Part shown: piece by piece, positions 22,470 through 34,985 of the stretch
How the letters are laid out: each line of letters opens with the position of its first letter
Position numbering within the stretch: position 1 is the stretch's first letter
DNA from: Symbiodinium natans
Taxonomy: Eukaryota; Sar; Dinophyceae; Suessiales; Symbiodiniaceae
Direction of reading: 5' to 3'
Assembly (NCBI GenBank): GCA_905221605.1
Contig: CAJNDS010002445.1
Location: forward strand, 143,501-207,500
Length of the DNA: 64,000 nt
Program-made: the position numbers and the translations under genes
Notes under the pieces: model-generated
The model's input: the letters and a program-made list of their open reading frames with translations, nothing else
Database searches by the model: none
Told to the model about the DNA's origin: nothing

Positions 22470-25400
22470 GTGGGCGGGGGGCAGTTTAGGGTTTAGGGTT
22501 TAGGGTTTATATAGGGTTTAGGGTTTAGGGTACCCGAGACCCTGACTCCAAAAACGCCTGAACTCCAAAACAGGTAGTATGGGGCATAAACAGGGTGCTG
22601 GGACAGGGCATGATAGGGTGTGAGGGTTCTTCAAGGGGTTAGGATGTAGGGTTCATTGCCAGTTCTCTGAATATAGTGGGCCGTTTCCGGTACCCTGAAA
22701 AAAAGGCTCGGTAGTATAACTGGAGCATCCCAAAGGAGGGCCCTAAACCGCAAATTAAGCACTCCCAAACCCTAACCCTTCAGGGTTTATCTTGAGGGCT
22801 CAAGGTTCAGGGGTTCAGCGAACGAGGGCTCAGCCGCCTTGCCAGGTGAAGCTGCCCCATGGGCTCCTCGCGCGCCTGCAGGAGAGAGGGTTTAGGGTTT
22901 GGGGTTTAGGGTTTAGGGTTTGGGGTTTAGGGTTTAGGGTTTAGGGTTTGGGGTTTAGGGTTTAGGATTACGGGGTTTTGGGTTTCAGAGTTTGAGGGGG
23001 TTCAGGCTTAGTGCTTGGGTTTCGGGGTTTAGGGTTTGGGGCTTCAGGCTTGGGGGTGATTGTTTGGGTTTAGGGCTTAGGGCTTAGGGTTTAGGGTTTA
23101 GGGTTTTGGGGGGTTTAGGGCTTCCTAGGCTGGACGTTCAGGCCTTAGACTCCCTAAGACCCTGTAATGGGATTTTAACAAAGACATGACGAGGAGGGGC
23201 TAGGGTTCAGTGTGACATCCCTTTGATCTCTCAAAAGGGCTCAGGGTTCAGAATTGAGCAGCAGAATTCCAAAGTCCCAAAGTCCGCCAGTTCCGAACAC
23301 GATGCTCCCGGGCTCCAGCCGAACATTGCGGCTACCCCTCGGGAAGTCAGGGTCCCGAAGCCCCAATCCCCCAAACGCTAAAAAGCCCCAAGCCCTAAAG
23401 AGCCCCTAAACCTCAAGGCCCTACACCCTAAACCCTAAACCCTAAACCCTAAACCCTAAACCCTAAACCCTAAACCCTAAACCCTAAACCCTAAACCCTA
23501 AACCCTAAACCCTAAGCCCTAGACCCTAGACCCTAGAACCCTAAAACCCTAAACCCTAGAACCCTAAACCCTAAACCCTACACCCCAAACCCTAAACCCC
23601 AAAACCCTGAACCCTAGAACCCTAAACCCCAAACCCCAGAACCACAAAACCCCAAACCCCAAACCTTGCAGGAGGAGCTCCGCAGCCTCCATGCCCTCAA
23701 CGGGCAGAAAATCCGGGAGCTCTGGCAGCGGGCCGACAAAGGTACCGAGGCCCACGGGGCTAGGGTTTAGGGTTTAGGGTTTAGGGTTTAGGGTTTAGGG
23801 TTTAGGGCTTAGGGTTTAGGGTTTTCCCCCTTACGAATTAATATATTCATTTGAGTTCATATTCAACATATGTGTTTTATTCAGGTTCTAAGGGGAGTGT
23901 AGGTTTAGGGTTCAGGGGCTTCTAGAGTTTCGAGGTTTAGGGTTCAGTGTCGAGGGGCTTCGAGGGTTCAGGGGGTTCTAGGGCTTCTAGGGTTTAGGGG
24001 GCTTCTAGGGTTCAGCGCTGAGGTGATAGGCATTCGATGTTTCTGGGGGCAGTATGGTTCTAGCGTTGCGAGAGGGTGCAGAGGGCTATTTAGGGCTTTG
24101 GGTTTACGCCAGGCCTTACAGCTTAGGCACGAGGGAGTCCATGGACCTAGGTCCACCTTGCAGCCAAGATGCCCAGGCCTCCAATCTGCAGGAAGTCTTC
24201 GCATGAGTCCTCAAGGCTGCCTCTCACCCCACCTTCCCCTGCAAGCTCGTAGACCCCAAGGCTCTGAACGCAAAGCCGCGAAGCTCTTTCCCTCGAGGCC
24301 GTGCGACGTGAGTTCTGGAGCAGCCGGAAGCGCTTCGATGCGGAGCTGGGGCGCCTGGCGGAGAAGGTGGAGCAGGCGTCGGTGTGGAGAGTTCACGGCC
24401 TGAGGATTGATGTGCGCGTTGAGGATGGTGATGGTTGGTGATGATGGTAATGGATGATGATGCTGATGCTGATGCTGATGCTGATGCTGATGCTGCTGAT
24501 GATGATGATCATCATCATCACGCTTGGTGGCATTGCCTATACAGCTGCCTGCCTATGTATCTGTGAATCTGTTGTGTGGAGTACCGTTGTTATCTCCCTG
24601 CTTGTACATCAAGCGACCTATCGTTCCACCTGGCCATCGGCATCGACCAACCCATCCTTCGACCCAATCCATCGTTCTGTCCACGGTTTAGGTTTTAGTG
24701 CTTATGGCTTAGGGCTTAGGGGAAAGGGTTTAGGGTTTAGGGTCTAGGGTTCCAAGCACCTGTGTCTACCTGCCCATCTGCCACACCCGTCGATCAACCT
24801 TTCCAATCCGTCCATTCACCCATCCCAGAAACACACGAACTGCCAGCGATCCATCGCAATCTTTCGTGGTTCGACCGATCGAACCCAACTCGCAAACCCT
24901 CTCGCCATGACGGCTGCTTCGCGTGTTGGCTTTCCGAAATCGGGGTGCGAACCGTCGTTAAAGCAGTTCGGGTGTTCGGGAGGTTGAACAATGTGCGAAG
25001 AGAGTTCGGAGCATTGTCACGATTGGCAACGAGCTCCAAAGTACACACGCCTTTCTCAGCATCGCTTGGTATCCACCGCTCAGTCGCATGCTCGCTTTCC
25101 CGAAGCACTAAACCCTGCACCCTAAACCCTAACCCCCAAGCCCCTGAACCCTACACCCTCCCCTCAACGCCTAAACCCCCAAGCCCCTAAACCCTGAACC
25201 CTAAACCCTAAACCTTCAAACCTGAACCCTAAACCCTAAACCCTAAACCCTAAACCCTAAACCCTAAACCCTAAACCCTAAACCCTAAACCCTAAACCCT
25301 ACACCCCCAAAAGCCCTAAGCCCTAAACTCCCTAAGACCCTCAGAGCCTGCAGGAGATGCTTGGGCCATGGCGGTTCTTGCTGGCCCCGTGGCCACAGGC

Positions 25401-27604
25401 GGACCAGGCGCGGGAGGTGCTGCTGGCCAGCCTGGATGCGTGGATCGAGGAGAGTTTGGGGTTTAGGGTTTGGGGTTTTGGGTTTAGGGTTTGGGGTTTG
25501 GGGTTGAGGGTTTTGGGTTTTGGGTTTCGGGGTTTAGGGTTTGGGGTTTAGGATTTGAGGCTTTTGGTTTGGGGTTTAAGGTTTAGACCCCAAAGCCCCA
25601 AAACCCCAAAACCCCAAACCCTAGACCTTAAATCCTAAAACCCTCACATTCCAAGAAAAAAGGCTTTGGCGGCTTGGGAGGGGTGTCCTACCTGGCCACC
25701 CTCAAAACTCCCCCAACCCCTCAAGTTATGAAGGGTTTGGGGTTTTTGAGTTATGGGTTTTTGGGTTTTTGGGGGTTTGGGGTTTGGGAGTTTGGGGATT
25801 TGGGGTTTTTGGGGTTCAGGGTGTCGAGGGTGTGGGGCTTACTTCAACCGAAAGGTGTGAAGTCCAAAACCCCGAAGCACACAACCCAAACAGGAGAACC
25901 CCCCCCCTCCCCCCCAACATCTTGTCCCCCATGTAGTAGTTCCTTGGAGGAGTCGGCCTCCGCCAGCCAACGCACGCTGCGGGGGTCGCAGCCTGTGCGC
26001 CCGGAGGCTGGAGGGGGGCGTGATCAGGGATTGTGGGGATTTCGGGTTCGGTAAGGTTTTGAGGATCTTGAGGGCTTTAGGGGCTTCGATGGGGTTTTGA
26101 GGGTCTTCGAGTTTCCACCCCCTCCAAACCCCGAACCCAAACCCCGAAAAGTTCAGCGAAGCTCCCCCAAACCCTAAACCCCAAACCCCAAACCCCAAAC
26201 CCCGAACCCTAAATCCTAAACCCTAAACCCTAAGCCCTAAACCCTAAACCCTAAACCCCGAACCCCGAACCCTAAACCCCAACAAGCCCTGAAGCCCTGA
26301 AGTCTTCCATCGGCTTCGTGGGGTTGGCCTCGCCTCAGGGCTCATTAAGGAGTGGTCGTATACGGGGGAACGTCCCAAGGTTAGGGATTCAGGCTTTTTG
26401 GGTTCTAGGGTTGTTTCATGCGCAATGCTGGCAGAGGGCGCCCAACAGCGCTTCCTTCTGGTGGCCTCGGCATTTCAAGGGACGGGGAAGCGAGGTTCAG
26501 GCCTTTGAGGGGCTCTTGTGAAGGCCTTTCAGTCCGACGGATTGAAGTGCAAAGTTGTCATCGTCAAGTCGAGACCCCACACCCTACACCCTACACCCTA
26601 CACCCTACACCCTACACCGTACACCCTACACCCTACACCCTACACCCTACACCCTACACCCTACACCCTACACCCTAAACCCTAAACCCTAAAGCCTCAA
26701 GTGCTGCTTGTAAAGGTTTAGGGGCTTCGGCTTTATACGGTCTAGGCCTTCCTCGGTCGTCCTGAGCCTCCGGGGACTAAAGTCTAGGGCCGGGGCTTGG
26801 CGCAGTTTCCCAAAATACTTCGCTGGGAAATGCCCCTCATGTTCCACGCCTCATATGATTTCTTCCTTATATATATATATATATGTATATTTACATAGTA
26901 TGATATATGATATATGATATATATATATATATATATACGTATACACATATAAATGTATGTGTATATTGTTTGCATGTATAAACAGAAGAAAGTAAATACA
27001 AATAAAAAGAGAGCGAGCGATTCTGTTTCGCCCCTAAGGCGCTGCTGTTCCTGGAAGCAGACAAGCTCGAGGCCCTCCGACCCCCAAGACCCAACACCTA
27101 AAACGAACGGCTCCGCCAGATTTCGCGCGCGGGTTTTGGGAAACCCTGGTCCGAAGCCCTAACCCTAAACCCTAAACCCTAAACCCTAAACCCTAAACCC
27201 TAAACCCTAAACCCTGAACCCTAAACCTCAAAGAGCCTTAAGCCCCCTTTGGAGCCCACTGTGACGCAGGCGGGTGAGATAGCCACCGTGCTGGAGGCCG
27301 GGGGGGTCTAAGGGTAGTTTCATGGAAACCCTAAACCCTAAACCCTCAACCCTCAACCCTAAACCCAAAACCCTAAACCTTCATTTGGGTCCCTTACCTG
27401 ATGTATGGGCCCTTAATTTGTGTAGGGTCTATTAGGGGCTTCTAAGGGGGTCCCCTGTTAAAGGCCCCTCAAGGGCTAAGGGACCATGTCACTCCCCTAA
27501 GGGGGGTCCTTAGCGAAGCACAAGATCCTACAAGCTGGGAGCCTTTTCTTTGAGAATGCCAGCTTCTGAAGACGAGAAATAGGTGTATATATATATATAT
27601 AGAC

Positions 27605-27637
<33 letters not shown>

Positions 27638-30600
27638 AAACACACCCTATAAACCCCCCACACACACCCTGTAAACCCTACAAACCCTATAAAACCCTGC
27701 AAAACACATTAAGCCCATACGCCCTAGACCCTCAGTCCTGAGCAAGAGGAGTTCTGGCCCGGCGACAGCTCCCGCCTACGGCGCACGGCCTCCTCGCTGA
27801 AGAGGCTGGAGCCTGTTAGGCGTCAACAGGGCAGTTCTCAACACTTTTGGCTTGTTTATGGTTAGTTTAGGTTTTAGGGTTAAGGATTTAGGGTTTAATT
27901 TTTAAGGTCTTAAAATTCAATAAGGGAGTTCTCAAAACTGTGTGGCCCCTTTACGTGAAGGTTCATGTGCAGCTAGAAGTAGGGTTGTAAGCAAAGGAAA
28001 CCTGTGTTACAACCTTAAACAAGGCATTTACAACCCTACTTCTAACTACTATTTGCTTAAGAACCCCCACAAAAAAGAACAAAGCAAGAATCCCTTGTTA
28101 CCCTTATAGGGAAGAGAGTTTTATATATTTTTCAATTTTTTTGGGGTTCTTAAGAACCACACAAAAAGAAAAAGAGAAAACCAAATAAACCTTACTGCCC
28201 TTATAGGGAAGAATATTATATTATTTCATTTTTTTATTCTTTGGGTGGTTCCTAAGTAAACAGTAGCAACTACCCATGGAACTACCAGGATGGCTACCCT
28301 AAGAAGAAAGGCACCGTCTCACAGCAGGTACACGAGAAGGAGGTCGAATCAGGGAGCTAAGCCCAATACACCCTAAGCCCTAAACCCTAAACCCTAAACC
28401 CTCAACCCTAAACCCTAAGCCCTAAACCCGAAACCCTCAACCCTCAACCCTAAACCCTCAACCCTAAACCCTACCAAGGAACCCGTAAGTCTTGCCAGGT
28501 ACCGGTCGGACTTCCGAGCGTCCGTGGACCTGCGCGGGATGGCCCCGGAGGCTTACGAAAGGGCCCGAGGATGCTTGAGTTTTAGGGTTTAGGGTTTAGG
28601 GTTAAGGCACGAGTGTAGGGTTTAGGGTTTAGGGTGAGGGGTCTAGGGTTTAGGGTTTAGGGTTTTTCACAGGGATCTGACCTTTTGCACCCAAAATCCT
28701 CCAAGCGTGATGAAGCCTCAGGGTTTAGGGTTTAGGGAGACCCTAGGCCCCAAACATCGAGGAAAATATTCGGGGCTGCAGACTCAGGGTGTCAGAGTGC
28801 CGGGAGACTTTGCGCACTTTAGGATTTCGGAGTCAGAGGGGTTCAGGATCGGGTTCTCCAGGGCTAACTAGGATCTTCCGGGTCCCTTAGATTTCAACGC
28901 ACCTATCCGTGCTGAAGACGTTTCCCTGTCTCCTTCGCTTGGCTACGTTCCGTCGGCCTCTTACTCGGCCTGCTTGCTATGTGTGTTTGGTCTTTGATTT
29001 CTCACAGTGCCTTCTTTCTACAAGTTGGGACTGCCCAGGATTTCGGCCGGGAGGTGGAGTTTGTTGGGGTGAGTCAAGGAGCAGGGTGCTCTCTCTCTCT
29101 CTCTCCTCTCCTTGTTTCTTATTCTGTCAGTATCTCTTTCACCAAATGCAAGCGCACCTCCCTAAATCCTAAACCCTAAACCCTAAACCCTAAACCCTAA
29201 ACCCTAAACCCTAAACCCTAAACCCTAAACCCTAAACCCTAAACCCTAAACCTAAACCCCAAACCCCAAACCCTAAACCCTAAACCCTAAACCTTGTAGA
29301 AGCCCCTGGCTGCCAGGTGCCACTCTTGCTGTACGTGGATGCGACCGTGGCCCAGCTGCCTCTGGAAGCCTGCGCCTGTCTCAGGCAGCCTGGACCGGGG
29401 TTGGGGTTTAGGGTTTAGGGTTTAGGGTTTAGGGTTTAGGGTTTAGGGTTTAGGGTTTAGGGTTTGAGGGTTTGAGGGTTTGAGGGTTTGAGGGTTTGAG
29501 GGTTTAAGGGTTTAAGGGTTTAAGGGTTCTCAGGGTTGGCTCGGGGATGTTCGTGCCCAGTAGCAACTTCATGATGTACGGAAACCCGAAACCCTCCAGA
29601 GTGCCCGCGGAGGGGGGCAGAAAAACAGAAAATACACTAATGCACTGATACACCGATAACCCCGCGCACCCTCGCGTTCGTATCGGCGTGTCGGCGTATC
29701 GGCGTATCGGTGTGCCGGCGTATTTTCTGTATCGGTGTATCTGTGGGGGGGGGGGAAGAGGTAAGGAGATACACCGATGCACCAATACACAGATACATAT
29801 CCATACACCGAGGGGACAGGCGGGGTTGGGGGAGGTGGATATCGGCATATCGGGACAAGGGCGATTCACGGATACCCCGACACATCCAAGCACAACCAGC
29901 GGGGATACTGGCGTATCGGCGTATCAGCGTAAGGGCAATGCACCGATATTCCCCGACCCAGGGGGGTCTAGCAATGCACCGATGCACGGACTCAGGGGAG
30001 TCCTGGGGGAGGGCGTGGTCGACGCATGCTTGTGGCAATCAAGGCCCAGTAATTTCTAGGCCTGGTTCGGCTTTTACGCCAAGGGGGGTACCGGAATGTT
30101 TCATTCAAGGCTTGTGCTCAGGAATAGAGCACAAGGGTTTCTGCATGTTCTGGAGCATTTGCTCGCACGCATGCACGACAACAGCAAATCTGGGTAGCAA
30201 ATATACTCTTTGCGGACCCTAAACCCCAAGCAGGCCCAGACAAAGCTAGGCCTCCTTTGCTTTCGGTGTGGGGGGTTGGCCTGTCGACGCAGAAGAAAAG
30301 AGGGGCGGGAGGAGGGGCGAGGGAGGGGTTGAGGGGGATGTCAACATATCGGCGTGTCGGTGTTAGGAGGGGGGGATATCGGTGTATCGGCGTTTCGGGG
30401 AGGGTAGAGGGCAGCCCGAGGAGGAGACATTGGCGAATCGGCGTATTGGCGCATTCGCGGTTGTGGGAATATCGGCGTATCAGTGTGTCTGCGTAGCGGC
30501 GTCTCGGCGAGGACAGGGGCGACGGAATGTCGGCATAGCGTATCGGCTGAATTATTAGCTTATCGGCGTATGGGCGTCCCGGGGAGGGCGGGGGGGGGGG

Positions 30601-33600
30601 GGAATCGTATCGGCGTATCGTCGTATGGGCGTATGGGAATGGGATTCAGGGGGGTATCGGCGTATCGGCGTATGGGTGTTTGTAGGGGAAGGAGGGCACG
30701 GGGAGGGATATCGGTGCATCGGCGCATCAGCGTCTCGGCGTTCGTGGGGGAGGGGGCGTAAGTCGGTTTTCGCCCCTCGGTGCATGCACGCTAGTTGAAC
30801 GACCCTAGGAGGGTGCTTCTTGGCGCGTCCGGGTCGGCATAATGGACATTCAGCAGGCTGTTTTTGGTGAAGCCGAGAGAACATGTTGAACCTTTTGGTG
30901 CTATGAGAAGATATGGGGGTATTTAGCTGGGGCATGACGTCGAAGATCCTTCAGACCCGAAACCCTAAAGCGCTCAAGCCCCACATCCTGCAAACCCCTG
31001 CCTACAAACCGCAAGGAGTTGGATCATGAACTTCAAACTTGAGAGCCCTTCAGGTCTCTTAAAGGGCCCGATGCCCTGGCAACGCAACGGCTTTGGTTTT
31101 GCATGGGTTTTGGGGTTAGGCGCGGTTAAGGTTGTGGGGTAAGGCCTGCAAACTTGGAAGTTTTGAAGGCTTTGTGTGCAGGGCTCAGGGGCTTCTCAGC
31201 TTGCAGGCGCTCAGTTGCAGGCACTCGGTTGCACCCTTGTTGGCCCCATGAGGCATCGGCAAGTCGTGCGTGGGCTTGCTCCCAACATGACGCCCCTCGA
31301 TGGCAAGTGGCTGCACCGCACATGCCCCCAAACTTACCCGAAACCCTAAACCCTAAACCCTAAATTCTAAACCCTAAGCCCTAAACCCTAAGCCCTAAAC
31401 CCTAAACCCTAAAACTTCATCAGCCCCACAAGGCCCCACAAGGCCCCCCTCCTTCCAGGCTGAAGGCGCTGGCCAGTGCTGCGGGCGCCAAGCCCAGGAG
31501 CTCCTCCTTTTGTTTTTTTCTGGCTTGGGGTTTAGGGTTTAGGGTTTCGGGTTTAGGGTTTAGGGTTTAGGGTTTAGGTTTTAGGGTTTAGGGTTTAGGG
31601 TTTAGAGTGTGCCGATGTCATTGTGTTGCTAAGTTGAGCCCTCAACTCCAACCCCGAACCCTACAAGCCCTGAACCCGAAAGCCAGGACGGGCTATTTCA
31701 TCATCGACCCCGCGGAGGACTGCACAAAACCCTAGACCCTAAACCCCAAACCCTAAGCCCTAAACCCTAAGCCCCAAACCCCAAACCCCAAACCCTAAAC
31801 CCTAAGCCCTTACCCCTAAACCTTAAACCTTAAACCCTAAACCCTAAACCCTAAACCCTAAACCCTAAACCCTAAACCCTAAACCCTAAACCCTAAACCT
31901 TAAACCCTAAACCCTAAACCCTAAACCCTAAACCCTAAACCCCAAAACCCTAACCCCTGTACCATACTGTAATCATGCTCTGAGGACTGCACCAACATGG
32001 GGGACGTGCGCCAGCTCCTGGCCCGCTGGAGTTCCGTTGGCCAGGCCCCATTTTGAGTTTAGGGTTTAGGGTTTAGGGTTTTTTTGCGGATTTTTGTGTT
32101 TTTGGGGCTTTTGGGGGTTTTTAGGGGTTTAGGGGCTTTAGGGTTTTCTGGGGTTTAGAGCTGTCAGGGGTTTAGGCAAATGGCTCAAGCCCTGGCAACG
32201 AGTCCCCAGTTGGGTGCGCATGTTTTTCCCAACTCATTCGTGCCCGCTACGCTGCTGACATGGAGTCGGGCCTTCGCGAGCTCTCTGCATGCATCATCGC
32301 ACACAGCATCCAACTTGCAAAGCGCGGTTGCGTGCATGCAGCGCAGCACCTTTGGGGAGCGCTCTTCATGGCTTCGGCAGCGGCAAATGCAGATGAAGGC
32401 AGAAAGAGGAAGGTCATGGAGCTGGCCCCTTCCGCAGGGAAGCCAGGAGGTCACGGGAATTCGTCGTGCCTTTGTGCGCAGCAGACGTGCGCGATCTGCG
32501 CGAGAACCCCTCGTGGTGATGCTCCGGCGCCGGCACGCCGGGGAGCCAGGGCGCAAAAGAAGGCTTCATTTGAACAAGTGGAATGAGAAGGTCTAATTTC
32601 AACTGTTTGGGTTCATAAGAAGGCCTGGGCCTCGTTTCAACAATTGGGGGCCTGAATTAGTAAGGGTAAAGACCTCTTGAAAGAAAATACAGTCAGCTCA
32701 TGAAAATATGTTTTTTTTTGGGGCGCCCAGAAGTCGCGACTGCGATTTAAAGACTTGGCTTTTCAAGGCTTAGGGCAAAAGTGTATGTATGGGTAATTCC
32801 TAAAGCCCAAAACATTCGAAGACCCTTCCACAAACCCCAAACCCTTAAACCGGTAGGTTTTGGGGTGTAAGGTTTGCGAATTTAGGCCTATGACACTTGC
32901 TTTCGTTTTGGTTTTCCGGTTCGAGACTTCAAAACCGTACCCTGCGTCCTGCACCGTAGCTTGAAGCCACAACCCCTACATCCCCGGGCCGAAAGTTTCG
33001 AGCTACGGGGCCTCTTCCTGCATGCTTAAACGACTCTAGCGTGAGTGCCGACAAATGTCGTTTTCACCACACCGGCTAGCGGAGCAACTAATACCCCGCT
33101 TTAAAAATATAGTACTGTTTCAATACTGGAGGAGGCCCCAGGGCTCACTTGTGTCAGGAGTTTATGGGGAAGAGGGTGTTGCAGGCGCAGTAGACTCTAC
33201 CCAGCCCTTGTGTATCCCTAAACCCTAAACCCTAAACCCTAAACCCTAAACCCTAAACCCTAAACCCTAAACCCTAAACCCTTCACCCTTCACCCTTAAC
33301 CCTGAACCCGAAGACGCAGGCCTGGCACGGCCACACTGGGCAGCCGATGCCCGCATCGAAGGAAGCAGCTCGGGTTGCAGGATGGTTCAACAGAAGTCGT
33401 AAGGGGCTTGGATGTTTTTTTTTTTTTTGGGGGGGGGGGGGTCTTTTGGGAGCCTCTTGGGGCGCCTCTTGCGGTGCCTCTCTTGGGGCTTTGCTTTCGG
33501 ATGGCCTTTTTTTTCCAGCCGTTGACGCATCTTGGCGCCTTGTGTTCGGCATTTGGGGGTTGGTTATTGTTGTTGTTTTTGTTTTTTTTGTTTGCGCGGG

Positions 33601-34942
33601 GCGGCTAGGCCTTGCTCGTAGTGCTGCTTCGTGAAGATAGACAATGCTCATTCGTGATGGGCTTGAGGGTTTCGGGGTTATAAGTTGACCCGCACTGGGA
33701 TATGATCTAACTTTTGGCGTCTTTCGGGGTCTCTACGTCCGAGAGTCCCCTAGGTCCATTCAAAAAGAATCCGAAAAGAAAACAAGAAGCCCCTGCCCTA
33801 AATGCTCAGCCCCTAAGGCTGCCTAAGCCCTAGACCCGAAACCCGAAGCCCTAAACCCTAAACCCTAAACCCTAGACCCTAAACCCTAAACCCTAAACCC
33901 TAAACCCTAAACCCTAAACCCTAAACCCTAAACCCTAAACCCTAAACCCTAAACCCTAAACCCTAAACCCTAAACCCAAGCCCTAAACCCTAAACCTTAA
34001 ACCCAAGCCCCTTAGCCTCCTCAACACTCAGCCCCGACCCTCCGAGGTCTTGGAGGAGCTTTGCTGCAACGACGTCTTCATCTACCTCGGCCACGGCGAG
34101 CGGGCCAGGCGGACGTCTAGGGCTTAGGGTTCAGGGTTCGGGGTTCAGGGCTCACGGTTTGGGGGTTCAGGGGTAGAGTTTGGGGGTTCAGGGTGAGGGT
34201 TCAGAGTTTGGGGCTACAGAGTTTGGGGTTCAGAGTCCAGAGGCTGGGGGTTCAGGTTCAGGGTGTAGCGTTCAGGGTTTGGGATCCAGGGCTTAGGGTA
34301 TTCTGTTGTCGGGGGATGCAGGGTCTCATGGAGATTCACCCGCAGGTTTTGCTAGGACAAGGGGTGGGGGCAAGAGTAACATCTGAGCTCAAGTCCAGCG
34401 GTTGGTGTCCTAAGTCACGAAGTCTCTAGACCGGGAACGCTGCAACGTGAAACTCTTGAAGCCCTTCATTGAAGCAGGTCGTATTCTGGAGACCCCCAAC
34501 TTACGGTAGTCAGAACCGTACTGTAACCCTAAACCCTAAACCTTGGGATGTTCCCAATTATACTAACAGTCCTTAATAGGGATGATAATAGGGGGTTTTG
34601 TGGGAACCATCCCAACCTAAACCCTTTTGCCAACTACCCAAGGTCCCCCAGCTTCTAAGCACTTGAAACCCGAAACCCTAAAAGCGGTGCTTTGCAGGCA
34701 GCTTCTGCGCCAGGATGAGCTGCAGTGCCTCAGCTGCAGCTTGCAAGTGGGGTTTAGGATTTAGGGTTTAGGATTTATGGCAAGTGCCCTACATCCTCAA
34801 CCTCGAATGCTGAATCCTATATCCCCCCTTAGACCCTAAACCCCAAACCCTGAACCCTCAACCCTGAACCCTAAACCTCCCCAAACTCCCAAACCCTGAG
34901 TCCATGCAGTCCCCCTCAGCCCCCCCATGCCTCCCCCCCCAG

Positions 34943-34985
<43 letters not shown>

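Noticed and set aside
29504-30935. Several proteins of 80-170 residues on both strands
   Set aside because: All are translations of the TATCGGCG repeat; they repeat AYRRIGV or ADTPIR and exist in many frames.
32178-32190. Relict dinoflagellate spliced leader (AAATGGCTCAAG)
   Set aside because: Only about 9 nt agree with the end of the leader as I remember it; chance level in 64 kb of this composition.
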